A stretch of DNA of 37,906 nt from Bacteroidaceae bacterium (GCA_017381015.1 JAFOCV010000035.1:1-37906), one strand, 5' to 3'; shown: positions 8,494-16,681, numbered from the stretch's first letter. Made by a program: numbers and translations. Notes: generated by a model not told the origin, from the letters alone.

Positions 8494-9303
8494 CTAGTAG
8501 TTAAAGTTGATGCTTATACACGGCGTGGCATTCATGAGGCTGGTGCCTTGCATCATGTCCGTGGAAATCATATTGGGCGAGAGCTGAACGGAGAGTTCTC
8601 TGCCTATGTCGAAAGTACTCAATTCGGCGTCCACGTAGGCATCCACCACGCTCAGGAGATACACACCGGCTATGCAGAAGATGCTCAAGTCTCTATTGCG
8701 TCGATAGAAGTCTTTCTTGCGCTTGAAGATAGTCTTGAAATGCTCCTCTCTGCCACTGATATTATATCCCAATGGAAGCATCTCCAGGTGGCTATTTGTG
8801 GTGGGGTCTTTGTCGGTAATATCCTGATATGCTTGAGAATAATCCTTCAGCATCTGCGAATTCCAATTGACGGCATAGATGCATCCCACCACTCCTCCGT
8901 ATACGATAGGCAATTTCCAGTACTTTCTATTGTATATCTGACCTCCGCCAGGGAAAACCATTGCAAGCCACATGGCACGAATGGAATTGGGTTGCCAGTT
9001 TTCGAAGCGGTTCAGCTTAAGGGTATCTCCCACCACCTTGGTCAATGAATCAGAATATACCATGATGGTAGTGTCGGTGCTGATGGGGGCTTCGTGCTTG
9101 GGCGAAGGCAACAAGATGCTTGCGGTGTCCGATAGCTCGCCCACAAGTAGAGTATCTGTCTCTACATGGCGACGTGGCTCGGTGGGCACAACACGTCTTG
9201 CCACGGTATCCATAGGCAACACCACGGCAAAGACCCTCTGAACTGAGATGAACAGAGATACGGTCAGTAACAAGAAAGCGATAAATCTATTTCCCTTGCT
9301 CAC
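8494..9303 (-). CDS. DUF5683 family envelope protein
   Basis: A 269-residue protein of a Bacteroidetes family (DUF5683 by memory) regularly found after parB; function unknown. A signal peptide-like N-terminus (FIAFLLLTVSLFISVQRVFA) is followed by a Thr/Pro-rich linker. A hydrophobic region then starts at NSIRAMWLAMVFPGGGQIYN and KLPIVYGGVVGCIYAVNW, with a further hydrophobic segment (LSIFCIAGVYLLSVVDAYVD). The end, SINFNY, resembles a terminal beta strand. Start: GTG at 9303, whose GTGA overlaps the parB stop, so translation is probably coupled. Predicted membrane or envelope location; the link to parAB suggests a cell-cycle or envelope job, which is inference. Confidence 0.85.
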   Translation of the reverse strand: MSKGNRFIAFLLLTVSLFISVQRVFAVVLPMDTVARRVVPTEPRRHVETDTLLVGELSDTASILLPSPKHEAPISTDTTIMVYSDSLTKVVGDTLKLNRFENWQPNSIRAMWLAMVFPGGGQIYNRKYWKLPIVYGGVVGCIYAVNWNSQMLKDYSQAYQDITDKDPTTNSHLEMLPLGYNISGREEHFKTIFKRKKDFYRRNRDLSIFCIAGVYLLSVVDAYVDAELSTFDIGRELSVQLSPNMISTDMMQGTSLMNATPCISINFNY

Positions 9304-10193
9304 TTCAATCTATCCAGGATTTCTATTATGCGCTCCATATCTCTCTCGTTGGCAAAGGGGATTATTATCTTGCCCTTACCCTTGTCGGAGCATGTCAGTT
9401 GGACCTTCGTTTGGAAGAACTTAGACAGGCTATCCTTCAGCAAGGCATATTCTTCGCCCAACTTGCCGGGTTTGCCCTTCAGGCGATTACCATCCGAGGT
9501 CTTTACCACACCGCCTTCGGAAAGTTCCTTCACTATCTCTTCCACCTTGTGTACACTCAATCCTTGCTCGAGTATCTCGTTGTAGACACGTATTTGCAAC
9601 TTGGGATCGCTAATGGAGAGCAGAGCTCTGGCATGTCCCATCTCCAATCTGCGGTCCTTCAATCCCATCTGTATGGTTGCGGGCAATTTCAGAAGACGCA
9701 GGTAGTTGGTTATCGTGCTACGATTCTTACCCACTCTCTCTGAAAGGCGCTCTTGTGTCAGGTCGTACTGCTCCATCAGATGCTGGTAGGCCAAAGCTAT
9801 CTCCAGTGCATTGAGGTCTTCGCGCTGAATGTTTTCGATAAGCGCCATCTCCATCATATTCTCATCGTCCACGGTACGAACGTATGCTGGAATGGAGGTA
9901 AGCCCAGCCATTTGACTGGCACGCCAACGGCGCTCACCTGCAATGATCAGATAAGTGCCATCGCCCTGATCGCGAAGGGTAATGGGCTGTACGATACCCA
10001 ATTCGCGGATGCTATCAGAGAGTTCTTGCAAAGCTTCGGGAGCAAACTCTCTGCGAGGCTGATTGGGATTGGGTATTATCTGTTGGATAGCTATCTCGCA
10101 GATACTGCCCGAACCCGCCGTATTCACCTTCTCCGTGCTTATCAGGGCATCAAGTCCTCTGCCTAGAGCTGCGTATTTCTTCTTTATTGCCAT
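9300..10193 (-). CDS. parB: Chromosome-partitioning protein ParB
   Basis: CTP-dependent DNA clamp that loads at parS sites and guides origin segregation with ParA. The 297-residue product begins with the GRGLDALIS peptide typical of ParA-interacting N-termini. The CTPase domain includes IIPNPNQPRREF and the arginine-rich box GERRWRAS (86-93), then ENIQREDLNALEIALAY. The helix-turn-helix TQERLSERVGKNRSTITNYL follows, and a C-terminal dimerisation domain ends the protein. It lies 6 bp after parA and overlaps the DUF5683 gene by 4 bp, so the three are one operon. By eye I found no full parS match in this window. Confidence 0.97.
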   Translation of the reverse strand: MAIKKKYAALGRGLDALISTEKVNTAGSGSICEIAIQQIIPNPNQPRREFAPEALQELSDSIRELGIVQPITLRDQGDGTYLIIAGERRWRASQMAGLTSIPAYVRTVDDENMMEMALIENIQREDLNALEIALAYQHLMEQYDLTQERLSERVGKNRSTITNYLRLLKLPATIQMGLKDRRLEMGHARALLSISDPKLQIRVYNEILEQGLSVHKVEEIVKELSEGGVVKTSDGNRLKGKPGKLGEEYALLKDSLSKFFQTKVQLTCSDKGKGKIIIPFANERDMERIIEILDRLK

Positions 10194-10199
10194 TTGGTC

Positions 10200-10973
10200 T
10201 TATTTCTTCTTCTCGTTTTTATCAATAATCTCTTGTGCCAAAGCCAAGTGGTTGCGAGCTCCCACTGAGTCTACATCATAGTGCAATACGGGCATGCCGT
10301 GGCTGGGGGCTTCTGACAACTTTACATTACGCTGAATTACGGTACGGAACACCAACTCGCGGAAGTGCCTCTTCACCTCATCGTAAATCTGGTTGGCCAA
10401 TCGCAATCGGCTATCGTACATCGTCAGCAAGAAACCTTCTATCTCCAATTGAGGATTTAGCTTGGTCTTAATTATCTTGATAGTATTCAGCAACTTACTG
10501 ATTCCCTCCAAGGCAAAATACTCGCACTGAACAGGTATTATCACGCTATTAGCTGCGGTGAGGGCATTGACGGTAATCAAACCGAGTGATGGGCTACAAT
10601 CAATCAGGATGTAATCATAATCGGCCAATATGGGTTGCAGGATATTATGCATGATACGCTCGCGGTTGGGTCTGTTGAGCATCTCAATCTCTGCTCCCAC
10701 CAAGTCGATATGGCTAGGGATAATATCCAGTCCTTCTACGTCTGTGCTATAGATAGCTTCGCGTATATCCACACCGTCTATCAAGCAATTATAGATAGTG
10801 CAATCTACCTGTGCGCTATCCACGCCCAGACCGCTGGAAGCATTGGCTTGAGGGTCGGCATCTATCAGCAGCACTTTCTTTTCCAGCGCGGCTAGCGATG
10901 CGGCCAAATTCATACTTGTAGTAGTCTTACCTACGCCACCTTTTTGGTTGGCCAAAGCAATTATTTTACTCAT
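10200..10973 (-). CDS. parA: Chromosome-partitioning ATPase ParA/Soj
   Basis: Deviant-Walker ATPase that forms a nucleoid-bound gradient driving segregation of ParB-bound origins. The 257-residue product opens [20 protein letters not shown], with the deviant Walker A lysines at 11 and 16. [16 protein letters not shown] (A' motif), [20 protein letters not shown] (Walker B) and the C-terminal [19 protein letters not shown] are all intact. It is the first gene of the parA-parB-DUF5683-mltD-rel cluster, with its own promoter, and is divergent from surE. Confidence 0.97.
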   Translation of the reverse strand: MSKIIALANQKGGVGKTTTSMNLAASLAALEKKVLLIDADPQANASSGLGVDSAQVDCTIYNCLIDGVDIREAIYSTDVEGLDIIPSHIDLVGAEIEMLNRPNRERIMHNILQPILADYDYILIDCSPSLGLITVNALTAANSVIIPVQCEYFALEGISKLLNTIKIIKTKLNPQLEIEGFLLTMYDSRLRLANQIYDEVKRHFRELVFRTVIQRNVKLSEAPSHGMPVLHYDVDSVGARNHLALAQEIIDKNEKKK

Positions 10974-11002
10974 TTGCCTTTTTTCTACAAATTATTCGCG
11001 CA

Positions 11003-11034
11003 CAAAGATAGAAAAATTTGCTCAATATGCCAAG
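11003..11034 (-). promoter_or_regulatory. Promoter of the par operon
   Basis: On the minus strand CTTG (-33) at 11031-11034, a 20-bp spacer and a perfect -7 box TATCTTTG at 11003-11010, about 30 bp before the parA ATG. Confidence 0.7.
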
Positions 11035-11039
11035 GAAAA

Positions 11040-11071
11040 TTTGCTCAAAAATACTAAATGCCTTACCTTTG
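11040..11071 (+). promoter_or_regulatory. surE promoter
   Basis: TTTG (-33) at 11040-11043, a 20-bp spacer and -7 box TACCTTTG at 11064-11071. Because transcription begins near 11077, the in-frame ATG at 11058 cannot be used and surE must start at 11103. Confidence 0.75.
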
Positions 11072-11102
11072 CCATGAAATAAAGATTATTCTCTTTTTAC
11101 AC

Positions 11103-11849
11103 ATGAAGCATAACAAGACCATTCTTATTACCAACGATGATGGATATCAGGCTCAGGGAATACGGTTTCTGACAGAAATTATGAGCCGTCTGGGACGTGT
11201 CGTTGTAGTTGCTCCCGATAGTGCTCGTAGCGGTGCCGCTTGTAGCATCACATCCACTCGTCCCGTTTGCGTCACACAGATTGCCGACAATATTTTTGCA
11301 TGCTCAGGCACACCTGTGGATTGCGTCAAGATAGCATTGGAGAAGATACTTCCCACCAAGCCCGACCTGGTGGTCAGTGGCATCAATCATGGCGACAACA
11401 TGTCCATCTCCCTGCACTATAGTGGTACCGTGGGTGCCACTCTGGAGGCTTGCATGAAGGGTATTCCCAGCATTGCATACAGTCTCAGGACGTCAAAAAA
11501 GCAATGCGACTTTTCTCCCTACGAACAGGTGGTGGAAGAATGGGCATCCAAAGTTCTCAACGATGGCTTACCTATGGATACTTGCCTCAACATCAATTTC
11601 CCCGAAACCGACCATCTTGATGGTGCAAAAGTGTGCCGTATGGCACGCGGACTTTGGCACACCGAATGGCTGGACGCTGGGCTTGACGAAGATGGCAGAC
11701 AAGTATTTACACTTACGGGTACATTTTGCTCACAAGAACCTGATGCTGAGGACACTGATTGTTGGGCTATCGAACACAACATGGCGTCTGTCACTCCTCT
11801 TACATTGGACATGACTAACCATGATGCTTTGCCAAAACTCGAACCTTAA
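11103..11849 (+). CDS. surE: 5'-nucleotidase SurE
   Basis: Metal-dependent nucleoside 5'-monophosphate phosphatase of the cytoplasm (stationary-phase survival family). The 248-residue product begins MKHNKTILITNDDGYQAQG, with the metal-binding DD pair at 12-13. It continues with VVVAPDSARSGAACSIT, the substrate and metal region VVSGINHGDNMS and YSGTVGATLEA. Length matches the family (about 250). Start chosen because the promoter -7 box lies between the upstream ATG and this one. It is alone in its transcription unit and convergent with the DUF389 gene. Confidence 0.96.
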   Translation: MKHNKTILITNDDGYQAQGIRFLTEIMSRLGRVVVVAPDSARSGAACSITSTRPVCVTQIADNIFACSGTPVDCVKIALEKILPTKPDLVVSGINHGDNMSISLHYSGTVGATLEACMKGIPSIAYSLRTSKKQCDFSPYEQVVEEWASKVLNDGLPMDTCLNINFPETDHLDGAKVCRMARGLWHTEWLDAGLDEDGRQVFTLTGTFCSQEPDAEDTDCWAIEHNMASVTPLTLDMTNHDALPKLEP

Positions 11850-11986
11850 TCGGAATCAGAGTTGTCAAGACTTGACATCCCCACCCCCGAGGACAAAAAG
11901 CAATATCCACCTCTCGATTCTCGATTTCTGCTCCTCAAATCAGGCTTCCAAGACCCCAAAAGTCAAATCCCGTATCGGGAAGGCAA

Positions 11987-12042
11987 ACTGATAAGCAGAT
12001 AAGTAGTCGGAGAATCAGATAAGTAGTCAGGTAGTCAGATAT
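11987..12042 (+). repeat. AGTAGTCAG-type short tandem repeats
   Basis: A 13-bp unit CAGATAAGTAGTC occurs at 11996-12008 and 12016-12028, followed by GGTAGTCAG. The underlying unit AGTAGTCAG (or CGG) matches the AGTANTCAG consensus seen at three other intergenic sites. A T7 tract follows at 12043-12048. Confidence 0.7.
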
Positions 12043-12125
12043 TTTTTTGCCACTAATCTGGGCATGAAGCAATAAATCTCTAAAATCTTTCGATTTCATC
12101 GTATTATTTAGCATACCAAGACTAC

Positions 12126-12160
12126 TTTGCATACTCATATCCCGAGATATTGTATGCAAA
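12126..12160. other. Long intergenic hairpin
   Basis: TTTGCATAC (12126-12134) pairs with GTATGCAAA (12152-12160), and inside it ATATC (12137-12141) pairs with GATAT (12146-12150) around a CCGA loop, separated by a 2/1-base internal loop. No U-tract follows on either strand, so it is not an ordinary rho-independent terminator. Confidence 0.65.
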
Positions 12161-12201
12161 ATATTTGGTTTCATCGGTATAGAATCCGCCTTTCTTTCCA
12201 T

Positions 12202-12226
12202 GACAAGGAGTGCTTATCTCCTTGTC
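12202..12226 (-). terminator. Hairpin spanning the DUF389 gene stop
   Basis: GACAAGGAG (12202-12210) and CTCCTTGTC (12218-12226) form a perfect 9-bp stem with a 7-base loop, and the TAA stop of the DUF389 gene (12214-12216) lies in that loop. A U-tract is missing, so termination strength is uncertain. Confidence 0.5.
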
Positions 12227-13638
12227 TTGGTAGTCTTGGTGAGAGTTGGCTTGGTAGAAGCGGTCTTATTTGGAGCATCCAACATGACGTGCAATTGAAT
12301 ATCATTCCTACCCAAACGCATTTGCAACCAGCTATTCATGCGAGCCTCATCTGAAGGTGTAATCGCACTGGAAACAACCACATCAACCAAGAATACCGTG
12401 GTATCCAGCATCACAGAATCTGCCCAATAGGTACGCAGGCTCTGACCCGTGGTGACGGACGTAACTTGCGGATAGAGAGCGGTAAGTTCTGGCAACAAGA
12501 TACGCGAACTCTCTGTCACGGTTTGTGCATGTTCTATACTATCACGCAACACTCTGATTTCCTGAGTATTCTCCACCAACTGGCGCTGGGTAGCCAAGAG
12601 CTTATTCTTGCTCTCGGATATCATGCCTTTTACGCTTTCCTCATCCAATCCTTTGGTACCTTGCACTAGTTCCAGAACTGCATTATTGAGTCCATAGAGC
12701 ACCTGACTCTTGCGCATCTTTTCTATCTCCAAACTATCCACCTCTTCACCTAATAGTACCACACGAATGGTGCGATGTGCATAGTCGTACTCGTGAGAAA
12801 TAATCTTGGCCTTGTCCGTCTGTACCACCTCGCGACAAAAGTCCTGGCATCTATCCTTGAAGATAGTTTCTTGTACCATTTGGAAGGTGATGTACACACT
12901 GGGAATGATGGTGACGATGCTGATAAAGGTGATTATTTGCTTAACACGCTTCTCCCTGGCCTTGTCCACAAAGACTTTCTTGGGGTATCGCATCACAAAT
13001 GCCACACCAATGAACGTAGCTAGGCTGATAAAAATGGTATTAATCAGATACAGGTACAACGCACCCAAAGCGAAGAGCCAATTGCCTGTACCTAAGCCAA
13101 ATCCGACGGTGCACAAAGGAGGCATCAATGCCGTTGCGATGGCCACGCCGGGGATAACATTACCCATGCGCTGACTCTTGCTGCTCAGAGCCACTATACC
13201 TGCCAATCCGCCACAAAGAGCTATGCCCACATCGTAAATGGTGGGCGAGGTGCGTGCCAGCAATTCGGATTGTGCTTCGTCAAAGGGAGTGATTAGAAAA
13301 TATAGCGTAGCCGTTGCCACACTGAAGACGGTGGCCACAAGATAGTTCTTGGCGGCACGCTTGAAGAGCATAAAGTCGTTGATACCAATAGCAAGCCCCA
13401 TACCAATGATGGGACCCATCAAAGGAGAGATAAGCATGGCACCAATAATCACGGCCGCACTATTGGTGTTCAAACCCAGAGAAGCTACGAAGATAGCCAA
13501 GACGAGAATCCACAACTTGGCTCCGCGAAACTCCACGCCACTTTCTATCGCTTCGATGGTTTCGCTATCGGGCATCTTGTCATCACCCAATGTAAACATA
13601 TCCACCACCCAATCCTTTATCTTCTGTAGTATCATCAT
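12214..13638 (-). CDS. DUF389 multi-pass membrane protein
   Basis: A 474-residue inner-membrane protein. The N-terminal half is a typical DUF389 domain (about residues 30-235). It has 5-6 hydrophobic helices and conserved small-residue motifs (NSAAVIIGAMLISPLMGPII, GGLAGIVALSS, GVAIATALMPPLCTVGFGL). One more transmembrane helix follows near 245-262 (QIITFISIVTIIPSVYITFQ). The remaining 210 residues are soluble and include a coiled-coil stretch (SESKNKLLATQRQLVENTQE). Function of the family is not established. It lies downstream of lpxB on the same strand across a 108-bp gap with repeats; no promoter of the usual type is visible there. The C-terminus is basic (TKPTLTKTTKTRR). Confidence 0.88.
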   Translation of the reverse strand: MMILQKIKDWVVDMFTLGDDKMPDSETIEAIESGVEFRGAKLWILVLAIFVASLGLNTNSAAVIIGAMLISPLMGPIIGMGLAIGINDFMLFKRAAKNYLVATVFSVATATLYFLITPFDEAQSELLARTSPTIYDVGIALCGGLAGIVALSSKSQRMGNVIPGVAIATALMPPLCTVGFGLGTGNWLFALGALYLYLINTIFISLATFIGVAFVMRYPKKVFVDKAREKRVKQIITFISIVTIIPSVYITFQMVQETIFKDRCQDFCREVVQTDKAKIISHEYDYAHRTIRVVLLGEEVDSLEIEKMRKSQVLYGLNNAVLELVQGTKGLDEESVKGMISESKNKLLATQRQLVENTQEIRVLRDSIEHAQTVTESSRILLPELTALYPQVTSVTTGQSLRTYWADSVMLDTTVFLVDVVVSSAITPSDEARMNSWLQMRLGRNDIQLHVMLDAPNKTASTKPTLTKTTKTRR

Positions 13639-13681
13639 AATAAATTCGATTTTTAGCCTTTTACATTATATATTATGTCGG

Positions 13682-13717
13682 AGTATTCAGAGAACTCAGA
13701 GTATTCAGAGTATTCAG
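13682..13717 (+). repeat. Four 9-bp tandem repeats, AGTATTCAG type
   Basis: Units of exactly 9 bp at 13682, 13691, 13700 and 13709: three identical AGTATTCAG and one AGAACTCAG. Two drifting 8-bp units (AATCCCAG) follow. The array lies between lpxB and the DUF389 gene. Confidence 0.85.
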
Positions 13718-13746
13718 AATCCCAGAATCCCGCAGAGCCTCTCCGC

Positions 13747-14889
13747 TCACTTAGACACTATCTTCCTGGCAGCATTGATGGGTGCACCAGGAGTTCCTAA
13801 GCGCTTCATCATTAGGGCATAGCCGGAAAGCTGTTTCTCTACGTAGGTTTCGTCTTGAAGCACGCTTCTCAGGCACTCATTCAATCGCTCCTGTGTCATA
13901 TCTCCAGCCACCAATTCTGGCACCACCTCGTAACCGGCAATAAGATTGACCAACGAAACATAAGGCACCTTGAGAAGAAGGCGACGTAGCATGGACACCA
14001 CCTTGCCATGACTCATGGCATAGCATACTATCTGCGGAACATTCATTATGGCGGTTTCCAATGTGGCGGTACCACTAGTCACCAATGCTGCCTTGGCACA
14101 ATGCAAGAGGATAAAACTGTTCCTGCTACCATTGCATGGAGCAAGAATCAAGCGGTCCCTCGTCGCGTGGTCATCTGAAGGTATAACCCAGTCCAATATC
14201 TCATTGTAGAACTCGCCTGGTATACTGGGAGCCGAGGCTATCACATATTTGTGCTTACCTCTGACGCTATTGGCTGCTCTAAGCATGAGGGGGAGATTCT
14301 TTTCTATCTCCTGTCTTCTGCTACCTGGCATTAGGGCCACGATGGGTTGATTGGCAATGCCTAGCGACTCCTTCCATTGGCTAACCTCTTCGTCGGAGAG
14401 AGAGTTCTTGAAGACATCTATCTCGTCCAAAGTGGGATTGCCCACGTAATCCACCTTGTAAGCGTATTTCTCCTGATACCACTCCACCTCAAAGGGGAGG
14501 ATGCTCAACACCTGGTCCACATACTTTCTAATCTGAGCTATGCGTCCTTCCTTCCAGGCCCATATCTTTGGGGGAATGTAGTACACCGTCTTGGCACCTT
14601 GCTTCTTGCAATTGGCATGAAACCAGGATGCTATCTTGAGATTGAAGCCAGGATAATCCACCAGTATCAATCTGTCGGGTTCGAAGGCGGCTATGTCTGC
14701 CTTGCACTCTCGAATGCCACGCAAAATCTCGGACAAATGCATGACCACGGGCACAAAACCCATGTATGCCAAATCGGGGCGATACCAATAGCGCACCTCG
14801 GCTTGGCTATCGTGCTGACGCACCGCCTCCATCAAATGCTGGGCGTGCAAATCGCCACTTGCTTCTCCTGCAATAAAATAATACTTCAT
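13747..14889 (-). CDS. lpxB: Lipid-A-disaccharide synthase
   Basis: Peripheral inner-membrane glycosyltransferase of lipid A synthesis: it joins UDP-2,3-diacylglucosamine to lipid X, releasing UDP. The 380-residue product has the family landmarks MKYYFIAGEASGDLHAQHLM at the N-terminus, DRLILVDYPGFNLKIA, ALMPGSRRQEIEKNLPLML and VTSGTATLETAIMNVPQIV. Start: an ATG three codons upstream (14898) would overlap the -7 promoter box at 14896-14903, so ATG 14889 is preferred, and the mRNA then has almost no leader. The DUF389 gene follows. Its presence shows an outer membrane with lipopolysaccharide. Confidence 0.96.
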   Translation of the reverse strand: MKYYFIAGEASGDLHAQHLMEAVRQHDSQAEVRYWYRPDLAYMGFVPVVMHLSEILRGIRECKADIAAFEPDRLILVDYPGFNLKIASWFHANCKKQGAKTVYYIPPKIWAWKEGRIAQIRKYVDQVLSILPFEVEWYQEKYAYKVDYVGNPTLDEIDVFKNSLSDEEVSQWKESLGIANQPIVALMPGSRRQEIEKNLPLMLRAANSVRGKHKYVIASAPSIPGEFYNEILDWVIPSDDHATRDRLILAPCNGSRNSFILLHCAKAALVTSGTATLETAIMNVPQIVCYAMSHGKVVSMLRRLLLKVPYVSLVNLIAGYEVVPELVAGDMTQERLNECLRSVLQDETYVEKQLSGYALMMKRLGTPGAPINAARKIVSK

Positions 14890-14895
14890 CGGCGG

Positions 14896-14903
14896 CAAAG
14901 GTA
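14896..14903 (-). promoter_or_regulatory. -7 box of lpxB
   Basis: The minus strand reads TACCTTTG, a perfect -7 match, ending only 6 bp before the lpxB ATG. No clear TTTG lies at the -33 distance. Confidence 0.6.
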
Positions 14904-15009
14904 CGATAATTGCACCAACTTTGACCTCGAGGATTTTATCTTTTTATGAAAAGAAGTACGTTTAGAGCAGATTTTGTTCTTTTTGGCACCATTTTCAAAT
15001 AAAAAAACA

Positions 15010-15049
15010 GTGAAATGTAGGACAAATAAAACACATTTCACTATCTTTG
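15010..15049 (+). promoter_or_regulatory. araC-type gene promoter with inverted-repeat operator
   Basis: A perfect 9-bp inverted repeat, GTGAAATGT (15010-15018) and ACATTTCAC (15033-15041), abuts the -7 box TATCTTTG (15042-15049). The repeat occupies the place of the -33 element, for which no TTTG is seen. The ATG follows 4 bp after the box. Confidence 0.7.
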
Positions 15050-15053
15050 CAGT

Positions 15054-15938
15054 ATGAAAAGAATTAGTTTGAGCAATCCCGTACCAGAAGGATTAGATTT
15101 TGATTACCTGGACGAGAACATGTTGTTGTTTAATACCATGCAGCAAATATCTAACGTTCAGGACAAATACCTCAACCACTCACTAATCATGGTGAGCATT
15201 GAGGAAGGAGAATCCACTTTTTTTATAGACAATGTGGAGCACACCGTGACCAAACACGACCTGCTGATAGTGGCACCAGGCAATATCATCAGACCTGGAG
15301 AGCATAGCGAAGACATGAATTGCCGCATCTTTATTGTGTCTCCAAAGTTTGGTGGCAACATCATCAAGAGTACGCACATGAATATGATGCAATACCTGGT
15401 GAGCAAACCTACGGAAATAGTTCACCTCACCCCTGAGGAGCACGAGTCCATAGGATTGTATTACAAGCTCATTTCCAGCCACAACCACTTGCCCAACGAT
15501 TTGATACGCATGGAAAGCATCCAGCGCATATTGCAGGCCCTTGCCTACACGATGACTGGCTTCTTCTATCACCGTGGCATTATAGGCAAGCGAGAGAGAC
15601 ATACGGCTGCCGACCGCATCTTCCGCGACTTTGCACGCTTGCTCAAGATTCATCCCGATGGACGTAGCGTAAAGTTCTATGCCGACAAGCTGAATATTAC
15701 CCCCAAATACTTCAATAGTATATGCAAGTTTGTGACTGGCAAAACGGCCAGCCAGCTCATCAACGAGGAACTGGTCAATCTGGCACGCACCATGCTCAGC
15801 GACCCCGACCTCAGCGTCAAGGAAATAGCCGCAGCACTGGGTTTTGCCAATCAATCGCACTTTGGATCATTCATGCGTAAGGAAACAGGTAGCTCGCCCG
15901 TTGCTCTGAGAAACGATTATTACAAAAGGAAACACTAG
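15054..15938 (+). CDS. AraC family transcriptional regulator
   Basis: A 294-residue cytoplasmic regulator. The first 160 residues look like a cupin-type sensor (SIEEGESTFFIDNVEHTVTK, then DLLIVAPGNIIRPGEHSEDM). The C-terminal 100 residues carry the two AraC helix-turn-helices (VKFYADKLNITPKYFNSICK and VKEIAAALGFANQSHFGSFM), ending in GSSPVALRNDYYKRK. The ligand is unknown. The start ATG 15054 lies within a few bases of the predicted transcription start. The inverted repeat in front of its own promoter suggests autoregulation. It is followed after 128 bp by a small lipoprotein gene on the same strand, a possible target; upstream is divergent lpxB. Confidence 0.93.
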   Translation: MKRISLSNPVPEGLDFDYLDENMLLFNTMQQISNVQDKYLNHSLIMVSIEEGESTFFIDNVEHTVTKHDLLIVAPGNIIRPGEHSEDMNCRIFIVSPKFGGNIIKSTHMNMMQYLVSKPTEIVHLTPEEHESIGLYYKLISSHNHLPNDLIRMESIQRILQALAYTMTGFFYHRGIIGKRERHTAADRIFRDFARLLKIHPDGRSVKFYADKLNITPKYFNSICKFVTGKTASQLINEELVNLARTMLSDPDLSVKEIAAALGFANQSHFGSFMRKETGSSPVALRNDYYKRKH

Positions 15939-16066
15939 CTCAATCTCTGCAAAATAAAAGAACGGAGCAAGCCTGCATATAATATAAGGGATCAAATCTC
16001 GTGAAGGGAAGATCCGAGCCAACAATCTCCCGAACACACATTTTCACATAAAACAACAAGGTCATT

Positions 16067-16582
16067 ATGAAGAAAACATTCTCCACATTGCTATCCATTA
16101 TTGCCATCATCGGTATGGCATTGTGCGGCACCAGTTGCAAGAACGAGTACAAGGATATGCTACCTGGCGAGGTGTGTCTTGACGAAAACGATTACCGCAA
16201 CGACGACAAGATTCAGGACATCGTCATAGCCACCCCATCAGACACCACCACCATGAGCGCACTGGAGATACGTTCCATCTGGCACGCAATAATCATAGAT
16301 GCCGAGGAGCACTTTGAGTATGTCATACCACAGGTGAGACGCACCTTTGAGAACCCCGCCATGGCAGAGGAGGTTTTCCACACGCAGGTTCAGTTCAGTC
16401 TCATCAACTTTCAGGAGTTTTACCCCGATGCCTACCACCTCATCATCGAAGAACTCATTCGCGCACAGGTGCATGTGTACGCTAAGTATGTTTGGTGTGA
16501 AAAAGGTGAAGAATATGTGGACATGAAGTTCGCCGTCCAACCCTTCATTCCCGAAACTACATCAGAAATAACAGAAAAATAA
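16067..16582 (+). CDS. Small predicted lipoprotein, family not recognised
   Basis: A 171-residue protein with a lipoprotein-like leader (MKKTFSTLLSIIAIIGMALC, then GTSCKNEY). Cys24 is the likelier lipidation site, Cys20 an alternative. The mature part is acidic and mostly helical (VIPQVRRTFENPAMAEEVF; IIEELIRAQVHVYAKYVWCE) with no motif I recognise. It probably sits in the periplasm or on the outer membrane. It lies between the AraC regulator and frr; no standard promoter is seen in front, though ACATTTTCAC at 16038-16047 weakly resembles one arm of the araC operator. Function unknown. Confidence 0.75.
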   Translation: MKKTFSTLLSIIAIIGMALCGTSCKNEYKDMLPGEVCLDENDYRNDDKIQDIVIATPSDTTTMSALEIRSIWHAIIIDAEEHFEYVIPQVRRTFENPAMAEEVFHTQVQFSLINFQEFYPDAYHLIIEELIRAQVHVYAKYVWCEKGEEYVDMKFAVQPFIPETTSEITEK

Positions 16583-16612
16583 GGCCTGGAGAGCACAAAA
16601 CCTATCGTGCCA

Positions 16613-16644
16613 CTTGCAATATTGAAATAAATGAGCTACTTTTG
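16613..16644 (+). promoter_or_regulatory. frr promoter
   Basis: CTTG (-33) at 16613-16616, 20-bp spacer, perfect -7 box TACTTTTG at 16637-16644; ATG of frr at 16682. Confidence 0.7.
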
Positions 16645-16681
16645 TTCAGATTTTGAAACAATTATTAAGCTTTAGACAATT

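Larger units (their letters stand above)
11850..12213. other. Convergent intergenic region with repeats and hairpins
   Basis: No gene recognised between the surE and DUF389 stops. It contains a short palindrome GTCAAG-A-CTTGAC (11864-11876), an AGTAGTCAG-type repeat array (11987-12042) and a long hairpin (12126-12160). The left ORF (11935-12201, minus) is built partly from these repeats and has no family features. Confidence 0.65.

Noticed and set aside
11058..11102. Longer SurE start at ATG 11058
   Set aside because: The -7 box at 11064-11071 lies downstream of this ATG, so it is not on the mRNA.
13682..13731. CRISPR array
   Set aside because: Units are 9 bp without spacers; no cas genes in the window.
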